Shown here piece by piece: positions 47,220-61,101 of a stretch of 64,000 nucleotides of DNA; the stretch's first letter is position 1; each line of letters opens with the position of its first letter. The stretch is from Chalciporus piperatus. Its lineage: Eukaryota; Basidiomycota; Agaricomycetes; Boletales; Boletaceae. The translations under genes and the position numbers were made by a program. The notes under the pieces are model-generated. The model saw only the letters and a program-made list of their open reading frames with translations. It made no database searches and was not told the DNA's origin. Location: contig JBBPTG010000007.1 in the NCBI GenBank assembly GCA_038093975.1, forward strand, positions 310,001-374,000, given 5' to 3'.

Positions 47220-49299
47220 ATGTCCCTCGTGCACGCCTACTCCTCCTCAGACGACGACGACGATACAAACGTCGCAAACGACGCCTTTGGCATCGCCAAC
47301 ATCCCCGCAGCAAAGAAAATACGCACTGAACATGCACACAACGTATCCACCAACCCCGCTCCTCATGTCCTCAAAGAAGTACCCTTTCGCCATTTCTGTC
47401 TCGTCCCCACACTCATGCTCTATCACAGGACCCTCTCGACCAGACGTCCCTTGTCACACGCCCGACGGACACTCAAATGAACGTAAACATTCCCTACCAC
47501 GAGATGATGATGCCACTCCAAGGCCCCGAGAATCCATTCGGTGATCGGAATCGTTTCCTCAACCAAAACGCGCTTGCTGGCCACGTTGAAGAGCAGGCTA
47601 TGTCCGACCATGCCTTCAAGGCACAGCATCTGACGCACTCCATCCTCGGCTACTCCGTCAATCCTTCCGTCGACCCCAACGCTCCATCCATACTCGGCTC
47701 CATTGACAGCGCACGCCAAAATGGTTTTGCAACCATAGATTCGATGAGGGCCACCAATGCTGAGAAACGAGAACTTAAGCGGAAAAGAAAGGACAAAGGT
47801 GACTTGGAGATTGTCGACGGTGAAGGTGCATATGTCGGTCCTTGGGCCTCGTGGGAGAGTGAGGAGCAGGCCGGTTTCTTGGATGGCGTAGAGGAAGATA
47901 CTGGTGACCAGCCAGAGGAAGAGGAAGAACCGGAGCTTGCAATCGTGAAGAAGAAAGCAAAACCCAAACGTGGCGGCGTTGGACAAGAAACCTCCATATT
48001 CCATGGCAAGTCTATGACGGATTACCAGGGGAGGACATACATGCATCCTCCCTATGCAGAGGCCCCGAATCTGTCCTCCGAGTCGGGCAATCAAGAGACC
48101 TTTATCCCTAAAGCCTGCATTCATACATGGACCGGTCACACGCAGGGTGTCTCTGTTATTCGCCTCTTCCCAGACACAGGCCACCTTTTACTCAGTGGAT
48201 CCATGGACACTAAGATCAAGGTTGGTTGCACTTTTTTCTTGTCTCCGTCATCTTGACCTTCGTTCCAACAGCTCTGGGACGTCTATACGCATGGAAATTG
48301 CCTCCGAACTTTCCATGGTCATGTTCAAGCCGTCAAGGACGTTACCTTTTCAAATGATGGTAAAAAGTTCCTGTCATGTGGTTACGATCGCCAGATGAAG
48401 CTATGGGATACCGAGACTGGTCAGTGTCTTAAGCGGTTCAGTAACGGCAAGACTCCCTACGTCGTTCGCTTCCACCCCGACGAGGATAAACAACATATCT
48501 TCCTCGCTGGTATGTCGGACAAAAAGATCATTCAAGTATGTCTATCTTGATCGTCTTCACGAGGAGCTGACATAATTCTCGCCAGTACGATATGAACTCT
48601 GGGGAGATTACGCAGGAATATGACCAACATCTGGGGCCAGTGAACACTATCACGTTCGTCGACGACAACCGGCGATTCGTCACTACTTCAGACGATAAAA
48701 CCATCCGAGCGTGGGACTATGATATCCCAGTCGTGATCAAGTACATTGCCGAACCCCACATGCATTCTATGCCGGCTGTCACTATACATCCTTCTAGTTC
48801 GTATCACCTTCCACTTGTGCTTCTCTTTTCCCCGTGATTTAACCTATTTTTTGTTTCTTCTCAACACAGAAAAATACTTTGCCGCGCAGTCATTGGACAA
48901 CCAAATCCTAGTTTACAGCACCGATAATTTCCGTCAGAACAGGAAGAAAAGGTTCGCGGGACACTCCGTCGCAGGATATGCCTGTCAGGTAGGATTTTCT
49001 CCGGATGGCAAGTGGATCAGCAGCGGAGACAGCGAGGGAAACGTCGTGTTTTGGGACTGGAAGACTGGTCGAATCAAATCACGCCTAAAAGCACACTCCA
49101 AAGTCGTCATCGCTCACGAGTGGTTGCCGCATGAAAGCGTAAGTGTTGCCGTCATTGGGATATCTATCCGGAGCTAATCGCTGTCCTTCAGTCCAAGGTA
49201 GTGACAGCATCATGGGACGGGTTGATCAAGCTATGGGTGAGTTATCTATTAGATAAGTTGTCGAACGCATTTCTCATCATGGGTTCTTTTCAGGACTGA
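47220..49299 (+). CDS. PRP17: Second-step splicing factor Prp17 (CDC40)
   Basis: WD40 protein needed for the second catalytic step of splicing. The N-terminus is acidic ([11 protein letters not shown]). Family blocks follow: [46 protein letters not shown] and [20 protein letters not shown]. The C-terminal propeller includes [79 protein letters not shown] and [11 protein letters not shown]. The last exon holds only the final Asp codon and the stop (49297-49299). Introns lie at about 47390-47440, 48222-48271, 48537-48585, 48796-48870, 49139-49191 and 49237-49293. Confidence 0.95.
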
Positions 49300-50365
49300 G
49301 CTTTGTGTGTATCCATGTATTCTGTATAGTTAATGTTAATATCCATATATGCTTTCTACATGGCAGCAACTTGACCTCCCATTTCGCGGAGCCGGACCGA
49401 GATCGGATGCGCACAAGGTAACGACTTTCGAGGAGGTCACCCACTGCATATGGTAGTTGGACTTGGAGCATCGCGGCTGCTCTTGGGCGCAACCACAAGA
49501 AACAATTTGTCTCGGAGGAAGGTGAGATATGATGACATATCCCCACGGCTCGCACGTTATAACGAGGTGACATAGATGTGCGTGAGAAGGCTGAACTATC
49601 TTTACACTTCAGTTTAAAAACTGATTAGGTTCAGCAAGCTCGGATTGAGGGTCCCGTTTGATGGTTCAATCGTGGTGTCATTGATGCAAGTCGTGGAAGA
49701 TCGAGATGACCGTTTTGTCCACGTCCAATCAGGTTTGACTCAAGGCGCGGTCGTTTGGGGTGCAAGGTACATTGCCTGGAAATATGAACGGCAGCTGTCC
49801 GACGGGGAATGTGGCCACTGGAACATACAAATTGTGCATGACCTATCCTATCACGTAGAAGGTGTCAGAATGTGTCGAGACGGGGAGGTGAGTGTCCGGG
49901 AGAGATAGTGAGAGATTCGGGCGCTGAGTCGAAAAGGACATGACAACTGCCAAAGTGTCATCAACCCGTGACGGATTGCGCGTGGGGGAGATAACAGCGC
50001 GTCCAGAATGGGTCAAGATGAGAGTCCCAGGGGATCTGTGACCTAGGAGTGCACGTACGTGTCAAAGGTAGGTTGACCTGGTGATTCAAGATGTGGACGG
50101 CTTCGTGATGCATCGAGTTCTCGTCGACGCCAAATCTGCGTGCAGAACTCGTACCTGTATTTCCCTCGAACGACAAAAAAGAAAAAAAGAGGTGAGCGGC
50201 GGCCGAGGTGAGTTGGTTCCTGGATGGCCAAGTACCGAGAGAATGTCTACATGGATCACGATCGGCACATCTGTTTCCTCATATCCGTCTCCCCAGGATC
50301 CGAATAAAAACCATCCGTTTCTGTACGTCACCCCCCCTCCCCCGGTACCCAAACAGGTCCTCATC
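49300..50365. other. 1.07-kb gap between PRP17 and the secreted-peptide gene
   Basis: No recognised gene. An 87-codon plus-strand frame (49645-49908; RDDRFVHVQSGLTQGAVVWG then YIAWKYERQLSDGECGHWN) has a protein-like composition but no family I know. A 98-codon minus frame (49277-49573) is equally unassigned. The part next to 50366 is probably the promoter and 5' UTR of the secreted-peptide gene. Confidence 0.35.
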
Positions 50366-50643
50366 ATGGTCTCAGCAAAGTGCTACCTAGCGCTCCTCCT
50401 GGTCTGCCTCATCCAGGTCTCACTCGCTGTGCCCGTACGTTGTCCTCCTTGTCTTCTGATGGTCTCATGAGCTAACTATCTCCATCGTCTTTAGATTCCA
50501 GCCGAACTTATTTCTCGGGAAGCCAAGGTATTACATTATCGCTCAGCCGAAAGAAATGCCGTTGTGCTAAACTAACGTTTTCCAGGGCCCTGCAGAAGAT
50601 GGATTTGGTGGAGGCGGAGGCGGAGGCCCTCCTGACTGGTAGA
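50366..50643 (+). CDS. Short secreted glycine-rich peptide (52 aa, three exons)
   Basis: Three exons (50366-50434, 50495-50527, 50587-50643), both introns in phase 0 with standard GT...AG ends. The N-terminus is a clear signal peptide (MVSAKCYLALLLVCLIQVSL then AVP; likely cleavage after SLA). The mature part would be about 31 residues: PIPAELISREAK, GPAEDGFG, a run of seven glycines and the end PPDW. There are no cysteines and no dibasic Kex2 site, so it is not a typical cysteine-rich effector, hydrophobin or pheromone precursor (no CaaX). I do not recognise a family. The gene model is supported by exact phase-0 splicing and a coherent signal peptide, not by homology. Confidence 0.65.
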
Positions 50644-51161
50644 TGTTGGGATGATCGACGTCACTCGTCCATCTGTACGCATCATCCCGTCTGCCCTGCA
50701 CTCCCTATCATATTAATTTGACCCATGTGCGAAGCAGCTCTTCTTTCTTCGACGTCCCAATCCCTCCAAAATCAGGGCACTAATCTTTCATATATGATCG
50801 CACCATCATACTGGTCGATCCCAGCAAGCGTCGCCCACGTTGACGGCTGTTCTTCGTTGGTTCTTTATATATACAATCTATGTCTGTATCACGCTCTTTC
50901 CCTTTCATCTTTCATTTTGCTGGCGATTTTCCGGAGGGAATAGGTTAGCAAGGTCCATTCTATATATCCATCTGACTGTACTTTGGAATGTATCTCCAAT
51001 TGATCTCCAATACCCATTTCTCGATATGTTCTCCCCGAGGATCCCAACCACCACCAATCTGATATCGTCCTGCACGTGAGTATGTGCAGATTAGGGCCGG
51101 CTTCACCGCGTCAATTAGACGCGTCAAGTTCGCGCCTCGAACTTGTACATTGACCACCACC
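50644..51161. other. Intergenic region upstream of MCM3, about 520 bp
   Basis: Holds the 3' region of the secreted-peptide gene and the MCM3 promoter, with TATA-rich stretches near 50866-50880. An ACGCGT box and a TTCGCGCC element lie within 45 bp of the MCM3 ATG. Confidence 0.45.
51119..51124. promoter_or_regulatory. ACGCGT box (MCB-like) in the MCM3 promoter
   Basis: ACGCGT lies 38 bp before the MCM3 ATG and is followed by TTCGCGCC, an E2F/SBF-like sequence. In yeasts, MCB boxes drive G1/S expression of replication genes. Its role here is inferred from motif and position. Confidence 0.5.
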
Positions 51162-53948
<2,787 letters not shown>

Positions 53949-54353
53949 TGTCGCCGCGGACCAACCGTGGGTGGCAACCTCCCCTCTCAAGAAGTTGTAT
54001 TCTGGTTTCACCGCTTATCGAGTTGATCTGTATCTTTCTCTGTATCTGTACTTCAAGCTGTAGACGATACCACCACGAAGCACATGGTCGAGGTTCCTGG
54101 TTGCTTGTAGGTTAGACAATTAAAACGTTTCATCCGACGCTCGAGAACCACGAGGCACATTGATTCTCTGAGATTGTTATTGAAACCTTGTAATTAGATG
54201 TTCCACAGTAGGGAAGCCAAAAAAAAAGTCCCATGGTGTCGAGTTTGAAGGTATCGCTCGCTCCCACCTATCATCGGAGCGCGATTATCATCCCATGACT
54301 CCACAGCCCTCTCACGTACCTACACGTATCCGAGGCCTCGCAGGATGACCCGT
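53949..54353. other. Intergenic region between convergent genes, about 405 bp
   Basis: Shared 3' region of MCM3 and RINT1/TIP20. It contains a nine-base A run at 54219-54227. No gene is supported. Confidence 0.4.
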
Positions 54354-57300
54354 TCATCGACAGTCGTCCCGGAGCCTCAATACACTCTTCGCTTCGTCTA
54401 TCCCCAGGCCCCCAGAACCCAGTTCGGTCACAGGGTAGAGAAGCTCCTCCCAGCCATCCCCCCCTCCACTAAACAACCTGTCGAACAATTTTTCGTTCCC
54501 CTGCAGATCTGCACCGAGTAAACGACCAGCTGCCAGGAGTCGGCTCCACGGTTTTTCAATCCTGCCGCGCGACACGTTGAGGGCCGCCTGAGAGGTCTCC
54601 ACCCAAAGCTCGCATTCCGCCTGGATGGCCCGCGCTTGCGCTCGTGTCAGCACATTTCGCGCTTGGCCACGCGAAAGGCCCGGACGGTAGAGTACTTCCC
54701 GCTGGAGGATATGCTCCGAAAGTCGTGTTGCGATGCGCCTGAAGAGTTGGGTGACGGTGGAGGTTGGAAGTGTACTGCGTAAAAACGTCAAGTGTGACGA
54801 TAGAAGGGCAACGGCCGGTAATAAGGTGGCTGGGATAGCAATTTCAGCGGTATCGTCATCAGGATCTTGTTGATGCCTATCGGAATTGAGGGGCATATGA
54901 TCAGCAACTTTGTGTAAATCATTCAATGTATCAGAAAATCACTTACGTTGCCAAGGAAGAGAAATGGGGCTTTAGAGCGCCTTCACATTCTCCACAGATT
55001 TGTTGCACCAACATATCTTCAGCCCGCAATGAAAGCTTTGTGAACTGTGTTACAAGCTCTTCGAAAATGGTGCCTTCAGGTGTCGCAGAGCCATGATCAT
55101 GCCTTGCATTGGGCAGAGAGGAATGCGACTCTGCTCTTAGACGGAGAGATGCACGGCGATCGATTTCTGCCCAAAGTTCCAGGAAGAACTAAACATTGAA
55201 TGGTTCAGGAAACGTTGGGGCAAGGCAGAGGATGCGCTTACCACTTCCTCCCCCCAAGTTTGCATGGCATTTTCTACGTACCTCGCGCTTACCAGAGCCT
55301 TGCATAAACGCTGGCTTCCTTCAACGCCTCCAGTTAGTTTTCTCGGGTCGGTCTTGGGACCTTCTACACCCAACGCGCCAGGTACTGCACGGACCAGTGC
55401 GGATGATAGTGTCTCAAACGCATCCAAGGACGAGGATATTCGAGAGTGGTATAGTTCCAGGATCGGCAATTGGACGTGGATGAGAAATTGTGTACGCTGA
55501 CGGAATGACGGCAAAGGAGAATAACGATCTACGAGAGCAACAGGGTTTCAAAGGATACATATTGGCAACTCACAAGTAAGCACAGACATACCCGTCACCT
55601 GCTCGACAAGAGCCTTGATTCTCCGTGCTGAGTTTGTTGCTTTGAGCTCGGAGTCTCGAGATATGTGGTTCTGAGCATTTTCACGTCCGTCGTCATCAGC
55701 AATCGTCCAAGCATCGGGTGCACTGATAATTTCGTGATATTGATCATCTGCGACTGTACAATGTGTTAATTCCTTGAGGGATTGGTGAGATGTTAGATTC
55801 CACATACATTTCTTTTCTCCTTCTAACCACGCTTCGAACCAATCTTTCTGATCTAGAATTACTCTGCTGATGCCACCCTGCTCTAGCTCATTCCTTTCAG
55901 TGTTACCTGTCTCTTGCTTGTCTTGGAGAAACACGTAGCCCATTTCGCGCAGACTAGAGTCAAAAATTAACGACTGGTACACGGTATGTGCCAGCAGTGC
56001 AGGGCGGGTGAGCAAATGAGGAACAGAACGCTTGAGTTTTCGTTCTAGTATCGGTAGGAGAAGAGTGGTATAATTGTACTAGGAAATGTAAGCTCTCACG
56101 AAGGACAGTTGAACCATGACACAGACCCAAGCATTGACATCCTGGAACTTGGAGCCAGAAAGTAGCCTTTGTACGACCCCTTCCATAAAGGGTCGATGAT
56201 CATGAGCAACGTTCGCAATGTGAGTGAAATACCACTCAGGCTGGAAAAAGAAAAAAAGTTGAGCGGAATTGCAAGTTGTGCGTAGACCGCTTGAAGATAC
56301 CTTATCCAAGCGGTTTGTCTCTCGTCCTGAATCGAAGTGATACTTAAAGCGCAAGGCTACGGGCAGCACAAGTGCTTCTATGGGGTAAAGGCCCTCGTTC
56401 TCGCGAGCTGGTGTGTGTATGGAGTCTCCGCTGCATTTGGATGGAAAGTGAGTCACGAATCAACCAAAAGTTCGGTAGATACATACATTTCTTGTAACCT
56501 AAGCAAATCTGAAAACGCAGCCTCAAAGGCTGCACGATCCTCCTGGGTTGCAGCGACGTAATCGATGGCTGTCGGCCATTTGAGTTTCTCAGAAGCAGAG
56601 ATGAGCACTCTGAAGTCGTTAAGCTTCAGTCAACAAATTCAAGACGATCACATACGAGAACAAGACAGCCTTCATATCTGACCATGTCTTTTCGCAGACT
56701 TTTTCGAGGAAGGTGGAGAGATTGAGAGAACCTTGCGTGCTGTTGATGTCTTCCACCGTGTTGCACGTGCGCTTGACGTCAGCGACGAAGGCTTGCAGAG
56801 CTTGGTATTCCGACGCCGCTGCCGAAGATATCGGAGAGCTGGCCCTACGCAATTGGGACAAGGCAGATTCGCTTCCCACTTGCATGAGCGGCTATGAGCA
56901 TGTATAGTGACTCACATGCCTTACCTGAGCTTTATGGCGTGTTCAATAACAGCAATGTAGGACCGCACACTCTCCAGCTCCTTCAAACTACGGTGCATGG
57001 TCTCGATATCTTCCAGCAAAGTAGGACCATTTTCTTCCCCTGATGGACCGAGTGAGGAGACCAAATCATGAGAGAGGTAAGCAAGATCATCCTCCAAGCT
57101 GTCACGAAGCGAGGCGAGTTCTTTTGCCTTGTCTAGCTGAACAATAGTCTCTGTTCGAGTGTTGGTCGTTAATGCATCGATTTCTTTCTCGGATGCAGCA
57201 AGCTGTCAAGAAATGGGTGCCAGATAGACAAACGCGTTGCATGGACACGAACCTGCTGCTTAAGTTTGAGCTGGTTGACGCGAGCATCTTCGAGAAGTCG

Positions 57301-57417
57301 TTCCAGGCCATCCAAATGCGCAGAGTAGAAGCTCTCGTTCAAGCTAGTGAGGGTTGACTTGTGTGCGAGTTCTGCACTTGCAGGTTCCTGTAACTGCTTG
57401 ATAGCTCGAGCGGACAT
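54354..57417 (-). CDS. RINT1/Tip20-family ER vesicle-tethering protein
   Basis: Subunit of the Dsl1/NRZ tether that captures Golgi-derived COPI vesicles at the ER. The N-terminal coiled coil starts at MSARAIKQLQEPASAELAHK and includes LERLLEDARVNQLKLKQQ and a later MHRSLKELESVRSYIAVIEH. The RINT1/TIP1 domain follows, with NEGLYPIEALVLPVALRFKY, HFDSGRETNRLDKPEWYFTH and IANVAHDHRPFMEGVVQRLL. It continues with RPALLAHTVYQSLIFDSSLR, KDWFEAWLEGEKK and the C-terminal segment TLPTSTVTQLFRRIATRLSE. GIDEAKSVLRLRDDCR precedes the stop. The RPALLAHTVYQSLIFD and KPEWYFTHI blocks support the family. About ten introns are needed; borders at 54930-55600 and 56450-56950 are uncertain. Confidence 0.82.
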
Positions 57418-57468
57418 TCTGTGTACAGTGGCAGTGAGCCTTGTCATTGGAGAACATGTCACGACTGC

Positions 57469-57494
57469 AACCTGCCACGTGGTTATCTAATCAC
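57469..57494. promoter_or_regulatory. Promoter block shared by the two carbonic-anhydrase genes, copy 1
   Basis: AACCTGCCACGTGGTTATC followed by TAATCAC matches the block at 58567-58592 in 24 of 26 positions. It contains TTATCT (AGATAA on the other strand, a GATA-type site). It lies between the RINT1 and carbonic-anhydrase starts. Confidence 0.45.
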
Positions 57495-57616
57495 TCCTGC
57501 CCCGACGGCATTGACGTCAAGGAGCATCATCAATATTTCAATCATCATGGACTCGAAAAATCCAGAGGGGAACGAACCCCTTAGCTTCCTCCCCTCTCCC
57601 ACACCAGCGCTGTACA

Positions 57617-58306
57617 ATGCAACCAGCAAAGGTCAATATTGTCGAGGCAAACAAAGCCTATGCCAACCCATCCAACTTCGGTGACAGGGGGAAACTTGGC
57701 CTACTTCCCACAAAGAAACTCGCAGTGCGTGCGTATCACCTCGCTCTCATGAAATCTGTACTATATCAACATGGATCTAGTGACATGCATGGATTGTCGA
57801 TTGAAGTGAGATTCTCCGCCGCATGTCTGTTGAGAGACATCAAGTTGACCTTCCACAGCCCAGCAGATGTTCTCGGGCTCAAGGATGGCGAGGCCCATGT
57901 CATTCGCAACGCAGGTGGCTTAGTGTGAGTGTTACATTGAGCCTGTTGACATCAAGTCGGTTGTGACTCGTGATCCTCGCCTCGCAGCAAAGAGACCATC
58001 CGCTCTCTGGTGATCTCTCAGTGCCTCGCTGGAACAGAGGACATCCTTGTCATTCATCATACCAACTGCGGGATGTTAACTCTCACCAACGATACTCTAC
58101 GCGACAAACTCACTAAGGCTCACCCTGGTAATGCTAGTATAGCCAACGCGGCAAACAGTATCGACTTCGGATTCTTCAACGACGTAGATGAGAGCGTGAA
58201 GAGTGATGTTGAATACTTGAAAAATCACCCTCTCATAGAGAAGAATGGCAGTATCACTGGGTGGGTATATGAAGTCGAGACCGGGAAAATCAGGCAGGTT
58301 GTCTGA
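57617..58306 (+). CDS. Beta-carbonic anhydrase-like protein, copy 1 of a tandem pair
   Basis: Small beta-class carbonic anhydrase (about 167 residues; zinc enzyme interconverting CO2 and bicarbonate). Exon 1 reads MQPAKVNIVEANKAYANPSN and ends KKLAV. Exon 2 gives the first zinc motif LTCMDCRLN (CXDXR). Exon 3 gives PADVLGLKDGEAHVIRNAGG, and the last exon KETIRSLVISQCLAGTEDIL followed by the second zinc motif HHTNCGM (HXXC). It ends HPLIEKNGSITGWVYEVETG. The CXDXR + HXXC zinc set is complete. The residue between Asp and Arg is Cys here and Ala in copy 2. Introns sit at the same places as in copy 2. The compact size matches bacterial-type and fungal mini beta-CAs. Confidence 0.87.
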
Positions 58307-58735
58307 ACGTGCCAGAGCTCTGAGAAAGTCGATTGAAGTTCAGAGTTGTAATTTTAGAAACGTACGAGTACGAGTAGTTGGTATCAGTGATGGCAGCCCT
58401 GTGTACAATGATTAGGTTCTCTTGTCTGGGAGATCAAAATGCTCATGTAATTATTTGTTCGTTTTCCCCAAGAAATAATCGCACGCACACCTGAGCCAAG
58501 CGAGCAACTCGTGATAGATGATACTCGGACTCAGAGCGTGAACACATGGTTTGCAGGTCGCAGGTGAACCTGCCATGTGGTTATCTAACCACCAGTTGTG
58601 CGTGCACATGGCTCTCGATGGCGTCAACTTGGAGGCATCATCCATTGCAAGAATAGAGCCGTGAAATAGACACTATAAATCGGTCAAAGGGTCCCGTTTG
58701 GACCTGTTTCCACTCTCCCATATCAGCGCTACATA
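58307..58735. other. Spacer between the tandem carbonic-anhydrase genes, about 430 bp
   Basis: Holds the 3' region of copy 1 and a promoter for copy 2 related to that of copy 1 (see 58567-58592). No further gene is seen. Confidence 0.45.
58567..58592. promoter_or_regulatory. Promoter block shared by the two carbonic-anhydrase genes, copy 2
   Basis: AACCTGCCATGTGGTTATC followed by TAACCAC is the counterpart of 57469-57494. It lies about 170 bp before the start of copy 2, a similar distance to that in copy 1. Confidence 0.45.
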
Positions 58736-59417
58736 ATGGCACCAGCAAAGGTTGATATTGTGCAAGCAAACCAAGGCTACTCCAACCCGTCTAATTTCGG
58801 TGAAAGAGGTAAACTCGCCCTACCTCCCGCAAAGAAGCTCGCAGTGGGTGCGTATCATCCCCACACTCAAAAGATCTGTATGCCAACACACCGTGACGAC
58901 TCTAGTGACATGTATGGATGCTCGATTGAAGTGAGATTCTCTACTCAACTTCCGTTGAGAGACGACAACATGACCTTCAACAGCCCAGTTGATTTCCTCG
59001 GGCTCAAGGATGGCGATGCTCACGTCATCCGAAACGCGGGTGGCTTGGCGTGAGTGCAACTTCGGACTCGTTGACATCGAGTCTCATGACCTTCGCAGGA
59101 AAGAGGCCGTCCGCTCTCTCGTGATCTCCCAACGCCTTCTCGGGACAGAAGACATACTCGTGATTCATCATACCGACTGTGGGATGTTAACTTTCACCGA
59201 CGAACTCCTGCGCGAACAACTCACTAAGGCTCATCCTGGTGATGTCACTGTAGCCGACGCAGCGAGCAGGATCGATTTCGGACCCTTCGCTAACCTGGAC
59301 GACAGTGTGAAAAATGATATTGCTTACCTGAAGAACCACCCTCTCATACAACAAAATGGTAGTATCACTGGATGGGTATATGAAGTTGAGAATGGCAGGA
59401 TCAGGCAGGTTGTTTGA
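58736..59417 (+). CDS. Beta-carbonic anhydrase-like protein, copy 2 of a tandem pair
   Basis: Close paralogue of the upstream gene with the same four-exon structure. Exon 1 is MAPAKVDIVQANQGYSNPSN and ends KKLAV. The first zinc motif is VTCMDARLN, the canonical CXDXR with Ala. Then PVDFLGLKDGDAHVIRNAGG, KEAVRSLVISQRLLGTEDIL, the second zinc motif HHTDCGM, and the end HPLIQQNGSITGWVYEVENG. All zinc-binding residues are present. This copy looks closer to the family consensus than copy 1. The shared introns and upstream block indicate a local gene duplication. Confidence 0.88.
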
Positions 59418-59642
59418 AGTGCCAAAGGACTAAGAAAGTCGGATGCAGCATAGCAACCGCTGATTTCATGGCTGATGGAGCATCCAGTATGTGGAATATG
59501 GGGGTAGCACCGGCGATTGTGGTATACACCAAGGAACTAGGTATCAAAATGATGCAGGCTATGACAAAGCGCTCGGCATAGTAACAGAACGAGGTATGGA
59601 GGCAAGTACTCACCTCGACGGTCATCGTTACCGACTCCATCC

Positions 59643-60649
59643 TCAATGGAATTGGCTCTGGGAAGCTTTCACATGCCTCACTACTTCACCCCAATCTTGC
59701 ATTCGCTTCACGAGGTTCTCTCGTACTTCATTTGCGTGCGCTAGAGCTTCTTCGCCCCGTCCAATGTCTTGCTCCAGAAAATCAATGGATCCGTTCGCGA
59801 GTTCCACTCTCCTTTGGTATGCCATGTCATCACATTCGTCTTCCGGAAGGGATAGCCTCTTGTTCCACTGGTAGTTTCCAAAGAGCAACACGCGTGGCGG
59901 GATACCATCCATTCCGGATGACATGTGTTTGGCGCAGGCTACTGCATTCTCCAGCGAGTCGTCAATCAACAAACTTGCGCCAATGCTAACGCACACTTCT
60001 GCCTTGGTTAACTTCTTTGTGACCAGGCGAACCCCATCCACGACATCTCCCCTTTGTTGTGCAGCAAATTGCCCGGTGCATATAATTTTCTCGAAACATC
60101 CTGGGAAATGGCGTTGGGTCCATTCCCAGCTGGCCTCGCGGACGTGTTCCGTTCGTGCAGTGACAATGGCAAGGCGATAGCCAAGACCACGAAGGGCCTC
60201 TATGCCATCCCGCGCACCGTCGACAGGTTGCACCTTCGAGATCCAATCGGTCTCGTAGAACTCCCTCACTTTTTTGTGAGTCTGGGCGGGTGTGCCCCAG
60301 CCCGGATTCTGGTGAGAGCATCCAGATCGATTCACGGTCGGCCAAAAAGCTGGCGTACCTTCCAGTAGTAATAATAGTAGAAGTTATCCATGTTAATGTC
60401 GGTGCCATATATGTCGTTATGCCCTGTTGATGAACATTGTTACAGTTATGGTTCGAGAGAAGTAGCGAACGAACACGCTGAAATATGCTTGTTGGTCTTG
60501 CTCAAGACATCGTCTAGGTCGATCGCGATGATGCCTTTGGGAGAGGATGAAACATGATCGAGCTCGCGGAGGTGGGTCGTTGCTTGGAGGGTGTTATCGT
60601 TGCCTAGTGCCGATCCATTCGGAAGAGACTGTGCTTCTAGGGGGGACAT
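59643..60649 (-). CDS. HAD-superfamily hydrolase (deoxyribonucleotidase-like)
   Basis: Haloacid-dehalogenase-fold protein. Motif I is in exon 1 (GIIAIDLDDVLSKTN, DXD-type nucleophile/acid pair). After an intron, exon 2 reads HNDIYGTDINMDNFYYYYYW and exon 3 NPGWGTPAQTHKKVREFYET. Motif II is LAIVTARTEHVRE. A basic residue follows in FEKIICTG, and motif IV is LLIDDSLENAVACA. The layout resembles 5'(3')-deoxyribonucleotidase-like HADs, but the substrate cannot be assigned. The start at 60649 is the first ATG. A C-terminal helix (IDFLEQDIGRGEEALAHANE) ends the protein. It is convergent with the carbonic anhydrases and divergent from the ABCD transporter. Confidence 0.8.
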
Positions 60650-61101
60650 TTCATACGAGGGGTATTCGGAGGATGATGGTATCCGGTTTATCTTGGGATA
60701 TCACTGTTGTATCGATGCCAAGATGCCTCGGATTAGCTCTGACTTCAGTCGTGATGTAAAAGAAGCGAGGACAAACACCAATTAGACACGGCTTGCCTTG
60801 TTCTTCTCCGCACTCGACTGGCAAGACCAAACTTATAACAGCAGGATGTCAGAATCTGCCATGTGGGACACTTGATCGGAAGGCGGATACCAAAATCGTA
60901 AACAACATCTGAATCAATCACATGTCATCGAGTGTAGCACAAGTGACCGACCGTCGCTCACGCACAAGTCAACCTTATACGTGGTAGTAGGTCCTGACCT
61001 GTCTCTCAAGTGGTGTGCCTGTTAACTAAACCTCAACTGGTAGCCTCAACCTCGATTGCCACTAACGCGAGGCCTCGGATCCAGGACTGTCGTCATCCAG
61101 C
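60650..61101. other. Intergenic region between divergent genes, about 450 bp
   Basis: Likely bidirectional promoter of the HAD hydrolase and ABCD transporter genes. No gene or marked repeat is supported. Confidence 0.4.

Noticed and set aside
49370..49580. Possible 5S rRNA on the minus strand (a GTGGGTGACCTCC-like stretch)
   Set aside because: The 5S-like elements are in the wrong order. The central domain that should precede them is missing, and no 120-nt fold could be drawn.
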